Shown piece by piece: positions 62,179-64,000 of a stretch of 64,000 bases of DNA. The position numbers and the translations under genes are program-made. Position 1 is the stretch's first letter, and the number at the start of each line of letters is the position of its first letter. The stretch comes from Candidatus Electryonea clarkiae (GTDB lineage Bacteria; Electryoneota; Electryoneia; Electryoneales; Electryoneaceae). The stretch is from contig JAVCCM010000085.1 in assembly GCA_030765455.1 (NCBI GenBank), positions 1-64,000 on the forward strand, written 5' to 3'. Under the pieces are notes generated by a model, which had not been told where the DNA came from, searched no databases, and saw nothing but the letters and a program-made list of their open reading frames with translations.

Positions 62179-62307
62179 ACAGTGAAAGAAACTGATGAAT
62201 TGATAAAATCATATTTCCTGAAGATTACGGAAAATGAATTAACTAAATTGATGTTAATCTCGGATTAACATTCTAATATTAACTGCATAATAAGAAGGTG
62301 AATCAAA

Positions 62308-62808
62308 ATGGATGAAAAAAGACAATTACTTCAGCATTTTCTTGCTGCATTGGCATATCGTACACAGAAGTCGCTGCGTGACGCTCCTGATTCTTATGCA
62401 GCATTCCGTGTAATACCTGGAGTGCGTACCCCTCATGAAATATTGTTTCACATGACAGGAGTTTTAGGATTGGCTCGTACCTTTTTTACAGGTGAAAGCG
62501 AGTACCGTCCTGATCGGTTACCAGAGTTCCAGCAGGAGATAAAACGGTTTCATGATATCCTGGAAAATCTGAGTTCACATCTAATAATCAGGACTCCATT
62601 ACAAGGCACAACACCTGAAAAGTTGTTGCAGGGTCCATTCGCCGATGCAATGACCCATGCCGGACAATTAGCATTATTACGCCGGCTTCATGGTAATCCC
62701 ATAGAGCCGGAAAACTTCCACGAAGCAGATATAGATCCCAGTAACCTCGGTCCCGATCAACCTGATCCAATAAGTCCTGATGAAAAATGTGAGGAGCCGG
62801 AGGATTGA
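62308..62808 (+). CDS. DinB/YfiT-like protein
   Basis: 166 residues of the four-helix DinB superfamily. The metal-binding His positions fit: TPHEILFHMTGVLG (second helix) and DAMTHAGQLALLRRLHGNPI (last helix), spaced as in YfiT-type thiol-dependent transferases. The end is a Pro/Asp/Glu-rich tail. Many members are bacillithiol or mycothiol S-transferases, but no substrate can be assigned. AGAAGGTGA precedes ATG. Confidence 0.78.
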   Translation: MDEKRQLLQHFLAALAYRTQKSLRDAPDSYAAFRVIPGVRTPHEILFHMTGVLGLARTFFTGESEYRPDRLPEFQQEIKRFHDILENLSSHLIIRTPLQGTTPEKLLQGPFADAMTHAGQLALLRRLHGNPIEPENFHEADIDPSNLGPDQPDPISPDEKCEEPED

Positions 62809-62865
62809 TTAATTTCTTCCGGGCGAGATTCTATTCGAAGAGTCCTTGAAACCGACATATTCATT

Positions 62866-62893
62866 GTGTGCCCCGGACAGCTTGATGTCCGGG
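62866..62893. repeat. REP upstream of the RAYT gene
   Basis: 28 nt, GTGTGCCCCGGACAGCTTGA then TGTCCGGG. Identical to the solo copy at 2081-2108 and to the reverse complement of 63494-63521. It lies 22 bp before the transposase ATG. Confidence 0.95.
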
Positions 62894-62915
62894 ACGAGAA
62901 TGATTATAGTTAACG

Positions 62916-63473
62916 ATGAACTCTTCAGAACGTATAAAGCCAATCCGTTACAACGATCCTTCAACAGCCCACTATATAACTTTTTCGTGTAACCAACGAA
63001 GAAACCTGTTTCTGGATGATTTTTTATTCAATGAATTCATAAAAAGTTTAGATGCTTCAAGAGCCAGGCATAGGTTTGAGATTTGGGCATATGTGATCAT
63101 GCCAAACCATGTTCATCTTCTATTATGGTTGCTAGAGTCTGTTACTATATCCCAGGTCTTGAAAGGTATCAAACAACCTTTCAGTCATAGAGCGTTGAAA
63201 CACATGAAACTACATTATTCCAACTTATATGCCAATTTGGAAATAATCAGGAAGAATAAAGTTTTCTATGCATTCTGGTTGCAGGGAGGAGGATATGATA
63301 GAAACGTATATTCTGATATAAACATAAGGAATGCAATTGAATATATTCATAATAATCCAGTCAGAAAGGAACTCGTTAAGTCACCTGAAGATTGGAAGTG
63401 GTCAAGCTATAGATTTTGGGAGTATGGCGATATTGAACCTATAAAGATGGACATACCAGTGATGTGGAAGTGA
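62916..63473 (+). CDS. REP-associated tyrosine transposase (RAYT, Y1/IS200 family)
   Basis: 185 residues. HYITFSCNQRRNLFLDD is the N-terminal strand of Y1 transposases, and 'WAYVIMPNHVHLLLWLLES' contains the HUH metal motif (HVH). The nucleophilic Tyr is in AIEYIHNNPVRKELVKSPED, and DWKWSSYRFWEYGD is the RAYT-type ending that distinguishes it from classic IS200 TnpA. All catalytic positions are present. RAYTs cut single-stranded REP hairpins; they are normally domesticated, single-copy genes. Flanking inverted REPs support the assignment. Confidence 0.95.
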   Translation: MNSSERIKPIRYNDPSTAHYITFSCNQRRNLFLDDFLFNEFIKSLDASRARHRFEIWAYVIMPNHVHLLLWLLESVTISQVLKGIKQPFSHRALKHMKLHYSNLYANLEIIRKNKVFYAFWLQGGGYDRNVYSDINIRNAIEYIHNNPVRKELVKSPEDWKWSSYRFWEYGDIEPIKMDIPVMWK

Positions 63474-63493
63474 TGTTTGAAATTTGATTACCA

Positions 63494-63521
63494 CCCGGAC
63501 ATCAAGCTGTCCGGGGCACAC
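63494..63521. repeat. REP downstream of the RAYT gene, inverted
   Basis: CCCGGACATCAAGCTGTCCG then GGGCACAC, the exact reverse complement of 62866-62893. It starts 20 bp after the transposase stop. Confidence 0.95.
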
Positions 63522-63527
63522 TCTTAA

Positions 63528-63556
63528 GTATCTCACTTTCGATGAAAGGGGGTACT
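63528..63556. repeat. Palindrome of the CTCACTTTC family (copy 4, degenerate)
   Basis: GTATCTCACTTTC-GAT-GAAAGGGGGTACT keeps the CTTTC/GAAAG core, but several outer pairs are lost. It lies 6 bp from the downstream REP, in the convergent gap between the RAYT and the partial barrel gene. Confidence 0.65.
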
Positions 63557-63613
63557 CTAAAAATCATATTTAACAGTGCAGTATGAAAATACGTTTCAAA
63601 CAAAGGGTGTTAA

Positions 63614-63670
63614 GTTCAGAGTCCAACCTTCAGGTTGCGCATTTTACACACTAAAGTGTGAACTCTGAAC
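63614..63670. other. Three-way-junction fold
   Basis: GTTCAGAGT (63614-63622) pairs with ACTCTGAAC (63662-63670). Inside are two hairpins, CAACC-TTCA-GGTTG (63624-63637) and CACACT-AA-AGTGTG (63647-63660). The result is a compact three-way junction of 57 nt. It lies between the RAYT and the partial barrel gene and may be another mobile palindrome family or a structured RNA or terminator. Confidence 0.6.
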
Positions 63671-63718
63671 TCAGCACACTGTATCTATGGTTTTAAGTTA
63701 AGTGGATTGATCAATGTA

Positions 63719-64000
63719 TTATTTAAATTGTAAAATTTTGAAACCAACTAATAATTCCAATGAATTACCATGTAGTCCTGCTCCTGCTCCGAATTCCATA
63801 TGTTCCAAAGAATAAGTTATTTTACCTACAACTCCAAAATAGTCGTTTAAATGTAACAAATAACCCCCGCCGATTTTTGTTTCTTTGGTATCAAACGTCT
63901 CATTATCCAACCCAACTGTTTCGTCATTAAGGGTTAATGAGTTAATTCCATAACTAAGCTCAAGAAACGGTGTGCCATTTTTCATTGGGAAATAATAATT
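63719..64000 (-). CDS. Outer-membrane beta-barrel protein, cut by the window edge
   Basis: Only the C-terminal 90-odd residues are in the window. The frame is open to base 64000 (NYYFPMKNGTPFLELSYGIN), so the ATG at 63985 is probably internal. Alternating strands such as TKIGGGYLLHLNDYFGVVGK and AGAGLHGNSLELLVGFKILQF end in Phe-Lys, typical of small outer-membrane barrels (PF13505-like). Function unknown. Confidence 0.65.
   Translation of the reverse strand, partial: NYYFPMKNGTPFLELSYGINSLTLNDETVGLDNETFDTKETKIGGGYLLHLNDYFGVVGKITYSLEHMEFGAGAGLHGNSLELLVGFKILQFK

Larger units (their letters stand above)
62866..63521 (+). mobile_element. RAYT with flanking inverted REPs (BIME-like unit)
   Basis: A 656-bp unit: REP, 22 bp, RAYT coding sequence, 20 bp, inverted REP. 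The REPs are perfect 28-nt inverted copies placed almost symmetrically. This is the organisation expected of a REP-associated tyrosine transposase locus, where the enzyme recognises and cleaves its own palindromes. No longer terminal repeats or target duplications are apparent. The third identical REP at 2081 shows the palindrome has moved away from its RAYT. Confidence 0.88.

Noticed and set aside
61746..64000. Integrated prophage or IS-rich island at the right end
   Set aside because: Apart from the RAYT there is no integrase, no structural phage gene and no att-like direct repeat.

Overview
The window looks like chromosomal DNA from a diderm, non-cultured-type bacterium of the FCB superphylum (Marinimicrobia, Cloacimonadota, Calditrichota, Ignavibacteria, KSB1/Electryoneota and similar lineages). 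The reasons are four large secreted proteins that end in the FlgD-like / type IX secretion type A C-terminal domain (motif YPNPFNP or variants near the start, a GxY(F) strand near the end), an LpxH-like lipid A hydrolase, a TolC/MacA/MacB-type tripartite pump, outer-membrane beta-barrel genes, and many short palindromic intergenic repeats of a kind common in these lineages. The exact phylum cannot be fixed from sequence reading alone. The DNA is moderately AT-rich, genes are densely packed, and no phage or plasmid backbone is visible.

Layout. 0.5-3.5 kb: STAS protein and a two-gene ABC exporter with a REP palindrome between its genes. 3.6-5.2 kb: small accessory patch with a GIY-YIG nuclease-like gene, a serpin gene fragment and a HigBA-type toxin-antitoxin pair whose toxin 5' end abuts a palindromic element. 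5.3-8.7 kb: a two-gene glycerophospholipid-catabolism unit, a GDPD followed by a lipase::GlpD fusion. 9-13.7 kb: a lipoprotein serpin, GNAT-YoaP, and cydAB. 13.9-21.8 kb: MacAB/TolC-type efflux operon, Yip1 protein and a CruF-like membrane protein. 22-25.6 kb: htpG, a cbpA-like dnaJ and an Rrf2 regulator. 25.9-31.1 kb: Lys/Glu-rich outer-membrane protein and a 1244-residue secreted protein carrying a degenerate purple-acid-phosphatase domain. 31.9-39 kb: NSS transporter with its MetS-type small subunit, a tail-anchored GIY-YIG/Sel1 protein, a DUF374 acyltransferase, two phosphate-acyltransferase paralogues and a lamin-tail protein. 39.3-44.4 kb: GDP-fucose-synthase-like gene, tRNA-Leu(GAG) and the gap-pgk-tpiA-secG cluster. 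44.7-50 kb: beta-propeller lipoprotein, HAD phosphatase, PBP1A and LpxH-like hydrolase. 50-61.5 kb: secreted CTD proteins (MAM-like, subtilase, alpha-toroid), prmC, endonuclease IV and a beta-barrel. 61.7-64 kb: HicB with a hicA remnant, DinB-like protein, a RAYT transposase framed by its own inverted REP palindromes, and a beta-barrel gene cut by the window edge.

How it fits together. Much is housekeeping (glycolysis, cell wall, lipid A, chaperones, cytochrome bd). The accessory interest lies in three things: secreted CTD proteins, one of them apparently a dead phosphatase; the fused lipase-GlpD next to GDPD, which would channel phospholipid breakdown into central carbon metabolism; and palindromic repeat families that sit mostly at gene 3' ends and in convergent gaps, one of them clearly tied to the RAYT at 62.9 kb. 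Gene fragments (serpin 3' end, hicA, a CTD tail) show active remodelling of intergenic DNA.
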